Assembly: GCA_001770855.1 (NCBI GenBank)
Contig: MESE01000016.1
Location: 1-64,000 of the forward strand
From: Burkholderiales bacterium RIFCSPLOWO2_02_FULL_57_36
Lineage (GTDB): Bacteria; Pseudomonadota; Gammaproteobacteria; Burkholderiales; Burkholderiaceae_D
Direction: 5' to 3'
DNA: 64,000 bases
The notes beneath the pieces were generated by a model. It was given only the letters and a program-made list of their open reading frames with translations. It ran no database searches and was not told where the DNA came from. The position numbers were made by a program, and so were the translations under genes. Shown one piece after another: positions 52,901 to 62,186 of this stretch; the stretch's first letter is position 1; every line of letters starts with the position of its first letter.

Positions 52901-53946
52901 TGTTGTTCGGCCAATTGCATAAGAGGCTCAAGGACATCGGGCAGCGGTTCGCCGCGGGCGGCCTTTTCGAGAATACGGGCTTGTTCGACGATCAATCTTT
53001 CACGCCGCATCTGATGCGTCAGATCGCGCGATACGATGATGGTTGCCTTTGCACCGCCATGGTGGAACGGCGCGGATGAAGCTTCCATGTCGAACTGGCT
53101 GCCGTCGATCCGCCGGCCACGCAATGCCAATGGCGGGTTGATTTTTCCGCTCTCCGTTCGTGAGATGCGCTGCTGAACTACCGGCCAGTCATCCGGATCG
53201 ATCAAGTCGCGATAGGGAGTGCGATCGACCGTATCGGGCACACCGAACAGATGTCGCCCGGCGCGGTTAAGAAACGACAGAAACCCGTTTTGGTAGATAT
53301 GGACGCCGTCGGGCAATAGGTCCACCAACGTGCGGTAGCGCATCTCGGCATCACGAATTGCCGTCTCCGCTTCCCGCCGCTCGCGCTCGTCGACTTCGGC
53401 ATCCAGGGAAAATGAAATCGAGTTGGCCATCTCCGCCAGCAGTCCGCTGAGTTCATCATTGAAAAATGCGGCTTGCGCGTCGCCGATCGCGAATGTGCCG
53501 GCAATTTTTCCGCGGCAGTAGATAGGAAACGCGCCTGCCGAACAAATCCCGGCGCTACGCATTTTATTGATCCAATTGCTATCGGTGGCATTGGTCAGAT
53601 AGTCGTTGTGCAAACAGGGTTTTCCTTCGACAACTGCCTTGACTGCGACGCTGTGGGTTTGCAAAACCTTGTCTTTCACATGGTATTTCAATGCTTTTAA
53701 ACGTTCAATTTCCGTGCCGGCGCACGCAACGGGGAATAACTCTCCATCGTCTTGCAGCATGCCGATCCAGGCTGAGTCACACATTTTCAGATTTACTGCC
53801 GCGTCGCAGATCTGTGCAAACAACTCGGCGGAGCTTTTTGAATGAATGATTGCGTGATTGGTTTTCGCCAGCACTGCATAGAAGCGCTGTGTGCGCAATT
53901 GCGCAGCATGTTGCAATTCCCGATCGGTTGGACCCGGCTTTCTCAT
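49993..53946 (-). CDS. GAF/PAS/GGDEF/EAL protein with C-terminal receiver-like domain
   Basis: 1317 residues. Order: GAF (about 20-185), PAS (about 200-320), GAF (about 340-485), PAS (about 500-620), PAS (about 630-745), GGDEF (about 765-920), EAL (about 930-1175) and a receiver-like domain (about 1195-1305). GGDEF (RLGGDEFVVV) and EAL motifs (GVEALIRWNHP, LELEITES, IDDFGTGYSSL, IAEGVET) are complete, so both cyclase and phosphodiesterase activity for c-di-GMP are possible. In the receiver the usual Asp of [S/D]DQRMP is Glu (MAEQRMPEMSG), which would block phosphorylation or mimic it. GAGGATG precedes the ATG. Confidence 0.92.
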   Translation of the reverse strand: MRKPGPTDRELQHAAQLRTQRFYAVLAKTNHAIIHSKSSAELFAQICDAAVNLKMCDSAWIGMLQDDGELFPVACAGTEIERLKALKYHVKDKVLQTHSVAVKAVVEGKPCLHNDYLTNATDSNWINKMRSAGICSAGAFPIYCRGKIAGTFAIGDAQAAFFNDELSGLLAEMANSISFSLDAEVDERERREAETAIRDAEMRYRTLVDLLPDGVHIYQNGFLSFLNRAGRHLFGVPDTVDRTPYRDLIDPDDWPVVQQRISRTESGKINPPLALRGRRIDGSQFDMEASSAPFHHGGAKATIIVSRDLTHQMRRERLIVEQARILEKAARGEPLPDVLEPLMQLAEQQASGLIASVMLLNDDGRHLQIGSGSSLPAEYCAAVDGVEIGPNVGTCGTAAFLKETVIVADIAHDPLWKDYREIALAHGLRACWSIPLLASDGDLIGTFSCYFRETRAPDENELSIIRILSGVAAVAIERDRNHRRLLEAKKQLVEAQRLARLGDWTLDFVTRQFNGSDTVFEILGLDKADGPISLDAYTELVHPLDRQRLLKTREEAFSGANKQLNAEYRIVRPNGVIRHVHARGMVMLDDAGGLMKYTGILQDITERKTAEQALILNKRALESASSGIIICDALAHDMPIISVNQAFERITGYASHEAVGRNGRFLRRDQSDQAGYSEIRDAVAHCKEGHAVLLNFRKDGTPFWNDLKVAPVRDPDGTVTHFIGSITDVSDAIRYEKKLAFQANHDALTGLPNRNLLEDRLEQVISFAKRRGRQVGVVFVDLDNFKGINDTLGHNAGDRLLKAVAQRFVASLRDGDTVSRLGGDEFVVVCADLTGSADMDDITSRIFKKLRQPLLIDNQEIRVDASMGVALFPNDGQTAGELLKCADMAMYRAKAAGRGNNQYYVAEMGAKVSQKRRVEQELRQALAHGEFVLHYQPKIGSRNGEICGVEALIRWNHPERGMVPPLEFISLAEENNLIIPIGEWVMFEACRQNQEWRAAGLSNFPISVNTSPAQFKQKDFSDTVMRVLTQTGLPPHLLELEITESLAMESPELFIATLEKFKAIGIRISIDDFGTGYSSLSYLTRFPIDVLKIDRSFVRDITVNADNAAICRTIITLARNLKLLVIAEGVETEAQASYLRRLQCDELQGFLMCRPEPAAAIALRLQSRQHFLSVFGDDENAQKKLLILDDNKDNLEILATLLAPDGYHILTANSPACALKMLAEHEVGVIMAEQRMPEMSGIEFLQRAKDMHPESIRILLSADADFDIISEAVNRSAIYKFVLKPYDVDPLRATIRDAFRQHESTIGNRESSRHPAG

Positions 53947-54098
53947 TGCATCCTCATCACTGAAAGCATATGTTCGATATGGAGATATGGTTCGGTGTCA
54001 GTTTAGCTGCCTTTCATGGGCCACCGACAGCAATTTCTGGCGCCGATTGAATTTCGCTCGGCGGCATTCGACCTTGCGCGGCATTTTCATGGTTCCCT

Positions 54099-54124
54099 GA
54101 TTTGATAATCAATTATCAAATCAA
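54099..54124. promoter_or_regulatory. 26-bp palindrome upstream of the GGDEF/EAL gene
   Basis: Perfect 12-bp arms TGATTTGATAAT / ATTATCAAATCA with a two-base centre, 152 bases upstream of the start of the GGDEF/EAL gene and about 190 bases after the stop of prpR. AT-rich, no T-run, so an operator is more likely than a terminator. The rest of the space 53947-54316 shows no gene. Confidence 0.6.
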
Positions 54125-54316
54125 AATGTAATGTAAATGGCCTTGCGCGCGTTGTCGGTATTGCGAAGCGAGACAATCATTCGCAATACCGGTGCGCTGT
54201 ATGGCAAAGGACGGAGCTGGTTTCGGGTTGATTGCCAATCCCGGCGCGATAATGGCAGGCACGCGATAGATGCGGCAAATTCACAACAACTACACCGATC
54301 ACGGCAGATTCTTCCG

Positions 54317-55945
54317 TCAGCGTGGCTGTTGCAGTTTTCGCCACAGCGTGGTGCGGCTGATGCCCAGATATTTTGCCGCCGATTCGCGATTGCCGTTGAA
54401 TCGGGCAAGTATTTCCGTGAGCGTTTCGCCGGTGTCAGGTGGACGGAAATCGAATGGCCTGGGCAGCGCCATGCTGTTCGGAGATGATCCGGTCAACTCC
54501 GGGGCAACGCGCATCACAAAATTCGGAGTCAATGCCTGCAGCGGTTCCGCGACAAGAAAAAGTGCGATGCGTTGCATCAGATTGCGCAATTCGCGCACAT
54601 TGCCGGGCCAGTGATATTGGCTAAGCAGCGGGGCACAGGCGTTCACTTCCGCATGCAGGTTTGCATGCGGGCGCACGCCGAGCGACGCCAGCGCATTTTT
54701 GAGGCACCATTCGGCCAGCGGCGCCAGATCTTCCGGGCGCTCGCGCAGCGGCGGCAAATACAATCGAAGTACGCTCAGCCGATAGAACAGATCGGCGCGG
54801 AATCGGCCTTCATTGATCCGCGTCTCCAGATTGCAATGCGTGGCGCAGATGATGCGCACATCGATGGGGACAGGCCGGGTGCCGCCGACGCGGACTACTT
54901 CGCGCTCTTCCAGTACGCGCAGCAATCGCGTTTGCAATGCGATCGGCATTTCGCCGATTTCATCGAGGAATAAGGTACCGCGGTGCGCTGCTTCAAATAG
55001 TCCGGCATGTCCGCCGCGGCGCGATCCCGTAAATGCACCTTCTTCATAGCCGAACAGTTCGGATTCCAGCAGCGATTCGGCAATCGCACCGCAATTCACT
55101 GCGACAAAAGGTTTATTGGCGTAGCCGTGCGCATTCAGACTCTCGCGATGAATCGCCTGGGCCACCAATTCCTTTCCGGTGCCGGTATCGCCCTGAATCA
55201 ATACCGTCGCAGGCGATTTTGCGAACAGCACAATCGATTGCCGCAGCACCTCCATCATCGGTGAATCTCCGCGCAAGTCGTTCAATCCATGTTTCGCTCG
55301 CAGCGTGTCCGCCACCGGCCGCGATCGGCCGCGCGATGATTCCAGTTGCGTGAAGTGGGCAATCTCCAATGCACTGTCGAATGCCTGGCGGATCGATGCA
55401 GCGGAATAGACGAATACACCGGTCAATCCCGCTTCCTCGGCCAAGTCGGTAACCAGCCCGGCGCCGACGATCGCCTTGATGCCGGCGGCCTTCAATTCAT
55501 TGATCTGGGCGCGCGCATCTTCTTCCGTGACATAGGTGCGCTGCGCGATACTCAGCCCGAACGTGGTCTGGAACTCGGTGAGTTCCGGCATGGTTTCCTG
55601 GTAGCTGACGACGCCGATATCCGGAGACACTTTTCGCGCTCTGGCCAAAGCCTGCAGCACATCGAAGCCGCTGGCCTTGGCGATCACGACCGGCACGGCC
55701 AGCCGGCTCTTCAGGTAGGCGGCATTGGACCCGGCCGCAATCACCGCATCGCAGCGTTCGCTGGCCAACCGTTCCCGAATGTGGCGCACCGCTTCCTCAA
55801 AGCCGAGATGGATTGGCTCGATCGTGGCGCGATCATCGAATTCAAGCGTGATGTCGCGGAACAGGTCGGACAGGCGGGAGATCGACACCGTCCAGATGAC
55901 AGGTTTATCAACGTTTTCTCGGAACACGGGGAGGGGACGGGTCAT
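54317..55945 (-). CDS. prpR: Propionate catabolism sigma-54 activator PrpR
   Basis: 542 residues. The PrpR_N sensor domain (about 15-195) binds 2-methylcitrate in known relatives and contains [20 protein letters not shown] and [21 protein letters not shown]. The AAA+ domain (about 225-465) has Walker [23 protein letters not shown] (GAFTG[AS] loop) and Walker [13 protein letters not shown]. The C-terminal Fis-type HTH is [23 protein letters not shown]. It is divergent from prpB; the inverted-repeat operator lies just nine bases upstream of its start, so it may repress its own transcription. Confidence 0.95.
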   Translation of the reverse strand: MTRPLPVFRENVDKPVIWTVSISRLSDLFRDITLEFDDRATIEPIHLGFEEAVRHIRERLASERCDAVIAAGSNAAYLKSRLAVPVVIAKASGFDVLQALARARKVSPDIGVVSYQETMPELTEFQTTFGLSIAQRTYVTEEDARAQINELKAAGIKAIVGAGLVTDLAEEAGLTGVFVYSAASIRQAFDSALEIAHFTQLESSRGRSRPVADTLRAKHGLNDLRGDSPMMEVLRQSIVLFAKSPATVLIQGDTGTGKELVAQAIHRESLNAHGYANKPFVAVNCGAIAESLLESELFGYEEGAFTGSRRGGHAGLFEAAHRGTLFLDEIGEMPIALQTRLLRVLEEREVVRVGGTRPVPIDVRIICATHCNLETRINEGRFRADLFYRLSVLRLYLPPLRERPEDLAPLAEWCLKNALASLGVRPHANLHAEVNACAPLLSQYHWPGNVRELRNLMQRIALFLVAEPLQALTPNFVMRVAPELTGSSPNSMALPRPFDFRPPDTGETLTEILARFNGNRESAAKYLGISRTTLWRKLQQPR

Positions 55946-55953
55946 CTTAATTT

Positions 55954-55991
55954 GTGTTTCAATGTTTCATTGTGACGTTACATTGAAACAC
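55954..55991. promoter_or_regulatory. Probable PrpR operator
   Basis: Perfect 12-bp inverted arms GTGTTTCAATGT / ACATTGAAACAC separated by 14 bases, with a further TTGAAAC half just after. It sits about 130-165 bases upstream of the prpB sigma-54 promoter, the usual place for an enhancer, and adjacent to the prpR start. Confidence 0.8.
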
Positions 55992-56117
55992 GAATTGAAA
56001 CGAAATGACAGGATAGGCAAAGCTCCGTTTTTATAGATAATATCTAAGTTATTGTTTTTGTTGATAATTTTGTTTTAAAACTTTTGTTTTTTGGACTGGA
56101 TTTCCGCTTGCAACGAG

Positions 56118-56133
56118 TGGCATGGCAATTGCA
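56118..56133 (+). promoter_or_regulatory. Sigma-54 promoter of the prp operon
   Basis: TGGCATGGCAATTGCA matches the -24/-12 consensus (TGGCACG-N4-TTGCA) at all but one position. The expected start of transcription is near 56145, about 38 bases before prpB. Confidence 0.88.
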
Positions 56134-56182
56134 ATATCAGGAAAGCAGTCGTATCCATGAAACATTGAATCCAGGGGCACAT

Positions 56183-57073
56183 ATGAGCCAGTATTCCGCC
56201 GGTGCGGCATTCCGCCAGGCAGTCAACGAAGAATCGCCATTGCAAGTCATCGGCACAATCAATGCAAACCACGCCTTGCTTGCCAAGCGCGCCGGTTTCA
56301 AGGCAATTTATTTGTCGGGCGGCGGCGTCGCGGCCGGCTCGCTGGGATTGCCGGATCTCGGTATTTCCAACCTCGACGACGTTCTGACCGACGTGCGCCG
56401 CATCACCGATGTGTGCGATGTGCCGCTGCTGGTCGACGTCGATACCGGTTTCGGTTCTTCCGCATTCAACGTGGCGCGCACTGTCAAGTCGATGATCAAG
56501 TTCGGCGCTGCGGCGATGCATATCGAAGACCAGGTCGGCGCCAAGCGCTGCGGCCATCGGCCCAACAAGGAAATCGTGTCGAAGCAGGAAATGGTCGACC
56601 GCATCAAGGCGGCGGTCGATGCGCGCACCGATGAAAATTTCGTCATCATGGCGCGCACCGATGCGTTGGCGGTGGAAGGTTTCGATGCAGCGCTGGAGCG
56701 GGCAATCGCCTGCGTCGAAGCGGGCGCCGACATGATTTTTCCCGAAGCGATCATGGAGCTGGCAATGTACAAACAGTTTGCCTCTGCAGTGAAAGTGCCG
56801 GTGCTGGCCAACATTACCGAGTTCGGCGCCACGCCGTTGTTTACCGTCGAAGAGTTGAAGTCTGTCGATGTCGGATTGGTGCTGTATCCGCTGTCGGCAT
56901 TTCGTGCGATGAACAAGGCAGCGGAAAATGTCTACACTGCGATTCGCCGCGATGGGACGCAACGCAATGTGGTCGATACCATGCAAACGCGCATGGAACT
57001 GTATGACCGGATCAATTACCACGATTTCGAACAAAAGCTGGATGCGCTGTTTGCGCAACAGAAGGCAAAATAA
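56183..57073 (+). CDS. prpB: 2-methylisocitrate lyase PrpB
   Basis: 296 residues from the ATG with AGGGG upstream; a longer frame reading back to 56084 overlaps the promoter and is not used. It cleaves 2-methylisocitrate to pyruvate and succinate. The ICL/PEP-mutase signature KRCGH is at 121-125, preceded by LVDVDTGFG and HIEDQ (metal binding). First gene of the 2-methylcitrate operon. Confidence 0.96.
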   Translation: MSQYSAGAAFRQAVNEESPLQVIGTINANHALLAKRAGFKAIYLSGGGVAAGSLGLPDLGISNLDDVLTDVRRITDVCDVPLLVDVDTGFGSSAFNVARTVKSMIKFGAAAMHIEDQVGAKRCGHRPNKEIVSKQEMVDRIKAAVDARTDENFVIMARTDALAVEGFDAALERAIACVEAGADMIFPEAIMELAMYKQFASAVKVPVLANITEFGATPLFTVEELKSVDVGLVLYPLSAFRAMNKAAENVYTAIRRDGTQRNVVDTMQTRMELYDRINYHDFEQKLDALFAQQKAK

Positions 57074-57087
57074 TTTCAGGAGGAAAT

Positions 57088-58242
57088 ATGAGCGATCAAC
57101 AAGCTGCCGGCTTCAAACCTAAAAAATCGGTTGCGCTGTCCGGCGTGACCGCCGGAAATACCGCGCTTTGCACTGTCGGAAAAACCGGCAATGACCTGCA
57201 CTATCGCGGCTACGACATTCTCGATGTCGCCACTACCTGCGAGTTCGAGGAAATTGCGCATTTGCTGGTGCATGGCAAGCTGCCCACCGCAGCCGAACTG
57301 AAAGCATACAAGACCAAGCTCAAAGCGTTGCGCGGATTGCCGGCCGGCGTCAAGGCGGTGCTCGAGTGCCTGCCGGCGTCTTCGCATCCGATGGATGTGA
57401 TGCGCAGCGGCGTATCGGCACTCGGGTGTGTTTTGCCGGAGAAGGACGATCATAATATTCCCGGCGCGCGCGATATCGCCGACCGCCTGATGGCGTCATT
57501 CGGATCGATGCTGTTGTACTGGTATCACTTCAGCCATAACGGCAAGCGCATCGATGTGGAAACCGACGACGAATCGATCGGCGGCCATTTCCTGCATCTG
57601 CTGCACGGCAAGAAGCCGTCGGCACTGTGGGAAAAAGCGATGCATGTTTCGCTGATCCTGTATGCCGAGCATGAGTTCAATGCATCGACATTTGCCGGCC
57701 GCGTGATCGCCGGGACAGGTTCCGACATGCATTCGGCGATTACCGGCGCCATCGGCGCGCTGCGCGGCCCGAAGCATGGCGGCGCGAATGAAGTGGCGTT
57801 TGAAATTCAAAAGCGTTATGACAATCCCGATGAGGCTGAAGCCGATATCAAGAAACGCGTTGAAAACAAGGAAGTTATCATCGGTTTCGGCCATCCTGTG
57901 TATACCATTTCCGATCCGCGCAACAAGGTGATCAAGGACGTCGCGCGCGAATTGTCCAAGGATGCCGGCTCGACCAAGATGTTCGACATCGCGGACCGGC
58001 TGGAGAGCGTGATGTGGGACATCAAGAAAATGTTCCCGAATCTGGATTGGTTCTCCGCGGTGTCGTATCACATGATGGGCGTGCCGACCGCGATGTTTAC
58101 GCCGCTGTTCGTCATTTCGCGCACCTCCGGCTGGGCCGCGCACATCATCGAGCAGCGCATCGACAACAAGATCATTCGTCCGAGCGCCAATTATGTCGGG
58201 CCGGAAGATCTGAAGTTTGTGCCGATCAAGGACCGTAAATAA
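57088..58242 (+). CDS. prpC: 2-methylcitrate synthase PrpC
   Basis: 384 residues. Condenses propionyl-CoA with oxaloacetate. The citrate-synthase fold is clear: [17 protein letters not shown] near the N-terminus, catalytic His regions [10 protein letters not shown] and [14 protein letters not shown], and the C-terminal [13 protein letters not shown]. It is shorter than hexameric citrate synthases, as expected for PrpC. AGGAGG precedes the ATG, 14 bases after prpB. Confidence 0.96.
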   Translation: MSDQQAAGFKPKKSVALSGVTAGNTALCTVGKTGNDLHYRGYDILDVATTCEFEEIAHLLVHGKLPTAAELKAYKTKLKALRGLPAGVKAVLECLPASSHPMDVMRSGVSALGCVLPEKDDHNIPGARDIADRLMASFGSMLLYWYHFSHNGKRIDVETDDESIGGHFLHLLHGKKPSALWEKAMHVSLILYAEHEFNASTFAGRVIAGTGSDMHSAITGAIGALRGPKHGGANEVAFEIQKRYDNPDEAEADIKKRVENKEVIIGFGHPVYTISDPRNKVIKDVARELSKDAGSTKMFDIADRLESVMWDIKKMFPNLDWFSAVSYHMMGVPTAMFTPLFVISRTSGWAAHIIEQRIDNKIIRPSANYVGPEDLKFVPIKDRK

Positions 58243-58375
58243 AAGCGTCGACATCATGCTACTGCGCAGCCCAAGGACGAACCTGCGATGCTCACCGTAC
58301 ATCACGTACGGTTGCGCTTCTCGGTCCGCCCTTGGGCTGCTCGCTACGCATCCTGTTCGACGCTTCCCCCCGAAC
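58243..58375. repeat. Large imperfect palindrome between prpC and acnD
   Basis: Nested arms: the outer AAGCGTCGA (about 58243-58251) faces TCGACGCTT (about 58366), a central GCAGCCCAAGG (58266-58276) faces CCTTGGGCTGC (58330-58340), and the core is CCGTAC-ATCAC-GTACGG (58295-58311). The whole 130-bp block folds into one long hairpin. It has no open frame and looks like a mobile-type palindromic repeat inserted into the operon. It could act as an RNA processing or attenuation site. Confidence 0.7.
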
Positions 58376-58393
58376 ATTTCTCTTTTTTGACCA

Positions 58394-60988
58394 ATGAACA
58401 CCAAAAATCGCAAGCCTCTTCCCGGCACCAAACTGGATTACTTCGACACACGTGCCGCGGTCGATGCGATCCAGCCCGGCGCCTATGACAAGCTGCCGTA
58501 CACCTCGCGCGTGCTGGCCGAAAACCTGGTGCGCCGCTGCGACCCGGCCACGCTGACTGATTCCCTGAAGCAGTTCATCGAGCGCAAGCGCGATCTGGAT
58601 TTCCCGTGGTTCCCGGCGCGCGTGGTTTGTCATGACATTCTCGGCCAGACCGCGCTGGTCGATCTGGCGGGCCTGCGTGACGCCATTGCCGCACAGGGAG
58701 GGGACCCGGCCATGGTCAATCCGGTCGTGCCGACGCAGCTGGTAGTGGACCACTCGCTGGCCGTGGAGTGCGGCGGCTTCGACCCCGACGCGTTTACCAA
58801 GAACCGCGCCATCGAAGACCGTCGTAACGAAGACCGCTTCCACTTCATCGAGTGGACCAAGAAGGCGTTCAAGAATGTCGACGTAATCCCGCCGGGCAAC
58901 GGCATCCTGCACCAGATCAACCTCGAGCGTATGTCGCCCGTGGTGCAGGTGAAGGACGGCGTCGCCTTCCCGGACACCCTGGTCGGCACCGACAGCCACA
59001 CCCCGATGGTCGACGCGCTGGGCGTGATCGCCATCGGCGTGGGCGGACTGGAAGCCGAAAGCGTGATGCTGGGCCGCGCTTCCTGGATGCGCCTGCCGGA
59101 CATCATCGGCGTGGAGCTGGCCGGCAAGCCGCAGCCCGGTATTACCGCAACCGACATCGTGCTGGCACTGACCGAGTTCCTGCGCAAGCAGAAGGTCGTG
59201 TCTTCCTACCTCGAGTTCTACGGTGAAGGCGCCACCCACTTGACGCTGGGCGACCGCGCGACCATTTCCAACATGGCGCCGGAATTCGGCTCCACCGCCG
59301 CGATGTTCTACATTGACGAGCAGACCATCAAGTACCTGAAGCTTACCGGCCGCGACGATGCGCAGGTCTCGCTCGTGGAAATCTACGCAAGGGAAACCGG
59401 CCTCTGGGCTGACAGCCTGAAGAATGCCGAGTACGAGCGCGTCGTCAAGTTCGACCTCTCTTCCGTGGTGCGCAACATTGCCGGACCAAGCAATCCGCAC
59501 AACCGCGTGCCGACCTCCGAATTGGCCGCACGCGGCATCAGCGGCGTCGTCGAAAACGAGCCGGGCCTGATGCCTGACGGCGCCGTGATCATCGCCGCCA
59601 TCACCAGTTGCACCAACACCAACAACCCGCGCAACATGATTGCCGCCGGCCTCATCGCCCGCAACGCCAATGCGCGCGGCCTGACCCGCAAGCCGTGGGT
59701 AAAGAGTTCGCTGGCGCCGGGTTCCAAGACCGTTGCGCTATACCTGGAAGAAGCCAATCTGCTGCCGGAGCTGGAACAGCTGGGCTTCGGTGTCGTGGCT
59801 TTTGCCTGCACCACTTGCAACGGCATGAGCGGCGCGCTGGATCCGGTGATCCAGAAAGAAGTGGTGGAGCGCGATCTGTACGCCACCGCCGTGCTGTCCG
59901 GCAACCGCAACTTCGACGGCCGCATCCACCCTTATGCCAAGCAGGCCTTCCTGGCCTCGCCGCCCTTGGTGGTGGCCTACGCCATTGCCGGCACGATCCG
60001 TTTCGACATCGAGAAAGACGTGCTGGGACTCGACGCCGACGACAAGCCGGTGACCCTGAAAGACATCTGGCCGACCGATGAAGAGATCGACGCCATCGTC
60101 GCCTCCAGCGTCAAGCCCGAGCAGTTCCGCAAAGTCTACGATCCGATGTTCGCTATTCAAGTGGACGATGGTCAGAAGGTCAGCCCGTTGTACGACTGGC
60201 GCCCGCAGACCACCTACATCCGCCGTCCGCCATACTGGGAAGGCGCGCTGGCCGGCGAGCGTTCGCTCAAAGGCATGCGTCCGCTGGCGGTGCTGGGTGA
60301 CAACATCACGACCGACCACCTGTCGCCGTCCAACGCGATCATGCTGGACAGCGCCGCCGGTGAGTACCTGGCCAGGATGGGCTTGCCGGAAGAGGACTTC
60401 AACTCCTACGCGACGCACCGGGGCGATCACCTTACCGCACAGCGCGCCACCTTTGCCAATCCGACCCTGAAGAATGAAATGGTGATGGTAGATGGCAAGG
60501 TGAAGCCCGGCTCGCTGGCCCGCATCGAGCCGGAAGGCAAGGTGGCTCGCATGTGGGAAGCCATCGAAACTTACATGGAGCGCAAACAGCCGCTGATCGT
60601 GATTGCGGGTGCCGACTACGGCCAGGGCTCGTCGCGCGACTGGGCTGCCAAGGGTGTGCGCCTGGCCGGCGTGGAAGCCATCGCCGCCGAAGGCTTCGAG
60701 CGCATCCACCGCACCAACCTGGTTGGCATGGGCGTGTTGCCGCTGGAGTTCAAGCCGGGCGTGAACCGCCTGACGCTGGGCATCGACGGAACCGAAACCT
60801 TCGACGTGATTGGCGAACGCACGCCGCGCGCCACGCTGACGCTCGTAATCAACCGCAAGAGTGGCGAACGCATGGAAGTGCCGATGACTTGCCGTCTCGA
60901 CACCGCGGAAGAAGTGTCGATCTACGAAGCCGGCGGCGTGCTGCAGCGTTTTGCGCAGGATTTCCTCGAATCATCGCAGGCTGCCTGA
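58394..60988 (+). CDS. acnD: Fe/S-dependent 2-methylcitrate dehydratase AcnD
   Basis: 864 residues, aconitase family. It dehydrates 2-methylcitrate; the trans isomer it makes needs PrpF. The [4Fe-4S] cysteines lie in SCTNTNNPRNM and CTTCNGMSGA. Other signatures: DSHTPMVDALGVIAIGVGGLEAE, the C-terminal swivel domain GADYGQGSSRDWAAKG and RTNLVGMGVLPLEF. It follows prpC after a palindromic repeat and ends one base before prpF. Confidence 0.95.
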   Translation: MNTKNRKPLPGTKLDYFDTRAAVDAIQPGAYDKLPYTSRVLAENLVRRCDPATLTDSLKQFIERKRDLDFPWFPARVVCHDILGQTALVDLAGLRDAIAAQGGDPAMVNPVVPTQLVVDHSLAVECGGFDPDAFTKNRAIEDRRNEDRFHFIEWTKKAFKNVDVIPPGNGILHQINLERMSPVVQVKDGVAFPDTLVGTDSHTPMVDALGVIAIGVGGLEAESVMLGRASWMRLPDIIGVELAGKPQPGITATDIVLALTEFLRKQKVVSSYLEFYGEGATHLTLGDRATISNMAPEFGSTAAMFYIDEQTIKYLKLTGRDDAQVSLVEIYARETGLWADSLKNAEYERVVKFDLSSVVRNIAGPSNPHNRVPTSELAARGISGVVENEPGLMPDGAVIIAAITSCTNTNNPRNMIAAGLIARNANARGLTRKPWVKSSLAPGSKTVALYLEEANLLPELEQLGFGVVAFACTTCNGMSGALDPVIQKEVVERDLYATAVLSGNRNFDGRIHPYAKQAFLASPPLVVAYAIAGTIRFDIEKDVLGLDADDKPVTLKDIWPTDEEIDAIVASSVKPEQFRKVYDPMFAIQVDDGQKVSPLYDWRPQTTYIRRPPYWEGALAGERSLKGMRPLAVLGDNITTDHLSPSNAIMLDSAAGEYLARMGLPEEDFNSYATHRGDHLTAQRATFANPTLKNEMVMVDGKVKPGSLARIEPEGKVARMWEAIETYMERKQPLIVIAGADYGQGSSRDWAAKGVRLAGVEAIAAEGFERIHRTNLVGMGVLPLEFKPGVNRLTLGIDGTETFDVIGERTPRATLTLVINRKSGERMEVPMTCRLDTAEEVSIYEAGGVLQRFAQDFLESSQAA

Positions 60989-60989
60989 C

Positions 60990-62180
60990 ATGGCCCACGT
61001 ACCTCAAATCAGGATTCCCGCCACCTACCTGCGCGGCGGCACCAGCAAAGGCGTGTTCTTCCGCCTGCAGGACCTGCCCGAGACCGGACAGGTGCCGGGC
61101 GCGGCGCGCGATGCGCTGCTGCTGCGCGTCGTCGGCAGCCCGGACCCATACGGCAAGCAGATCGACGGCATGGGCGGGGCGACCTCCAGCACCAGCAAGA
61201 CGGTCATTGTCTCCAGCAGCAGCAAGCCCGATCACGACGTCGATTACCTGTTCGGCCAGGTGTCCATCGACAAGGCATTTGTCGACTGGAGCGGCAATTG
61301 CGGCAATCTCTCCGCCGCAGTGGGACCATTCGCGATCAGCAACGGACTGATCGACGCCGGCCGCGTACCGGAAAACGGCGTGGCAACCATACGCATCTGG
61401 CAGGCCAACATCGGCAAGACCATCATCGCGTACGTGCCGATCGCCAACGGCGCCGTGCAGGAAACCGGCGACTTCGAACTCGACGGCATCACGTTCCCCG
61501 CCGCGGAAGTGCAGCTTGAATTCATGGATCCGGCAGCCGAGGAAGAGGGTGGTGGCGGCTCGATGTTCCCGACCGGGAATCTGGTCGATGATCTCGATGT
61601 TCCGGGTGTCGGCACGCTCAAGGCCACCATGATCAATGCCGGCATCCCGACCATCTTCGTGAATGCGGAAGACATCGGCTATACGGGCACCGAGCTGCAG
61701 GACGCCATCAACAGCGATCCGAAGGCTTTAGCCATGTTCGAGACGATCCGCGCCTATGGCGCGATGCGCATGGGCCTGATCAAGCACATCGAGGAAGCCG
61801 CCAAACGCCAGCACACGCCGAAGCTTGCCTTCGTCGCGAAGCCAGCCGATTACATCTCCTCCAGCGGCAAACAGGTTGCAGCCGGTGACATCGACCTGCT
61901 CGTGCGCGCGCTGTCCATGGGCAAGCTGCATCACGCGATGATGGGAACGGCAGCCGTTGCCATCGGCACCGCGGCAGCGATACCGGGCACGCTGGTGAGT
62001 CTCGCCGCGGGCGGCCGTTCACGGGATGCGGTGCGCTTCGGCCATCCCTCTGGCACCTTGCGGGTTGGCGCGGAAGCCACCCAGGTTAACGGTGAGTGGA
62101 GCGTAACCAAGGCCATCATGAGCCGCAGCGCCCGGGTGCTGATGGAAGGATGGGTACGCGTGCCTGGCGACGCGTTCTGA
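60990..62180 (+). CDS. prpF: 2-methylaconitate cis-trans isomerase PrpF
   Basis: 396 residues. The ATG starts one base after the acnD stop; a longer frame inside acnD is not used. PrpF converts the trans-methylaconitate from AcnD to the cis form. Signatures: ATYLRGGTSKGVFF (catalytic Lys region near the N-terminus), DGMGGATSSTSKT and WSGNCGNLSAAVGPFAI, and the later GHPSGTLRVGA. Translational coupling with acnD is likely. Confidence 0.95.
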   Translation: MAHVPQIRIPATYLRGGTSKGVFFRLQDLPETGQVPGAARDALLLRVVGSPDPYGKQIDGMGGATSSTSKTVIVSSSSKPDHDVDYLFGQVSIDKAFVDWSGNCGNLSAAVGPFAISNGLIDAGRVPENGVATIRIWQANIGKTIIAYVPIANGAVQETGDFELDGITFPAAEVQLEFMDPAAEEEGGGGSMFPTGNLVDDLDVPGVGTLKATMINAGIPTIFVNAEDIGYTGTELQDAINSDPKALAMFETIRAYGAMRMGLIKHIEEAAKRQHTPKLAFVAKPADYISSSGKQVAAGDIDLLVRALSMGKLHHAMMGTAAVAIGTAAAIPGTLVSLAAGGRSRDAVRFGHPSGTLRVGAEATQVNGEWSVTKAIMSRSARVLMEGWVRVPGDAF

Positions 62181-62186
62181 GGAACA

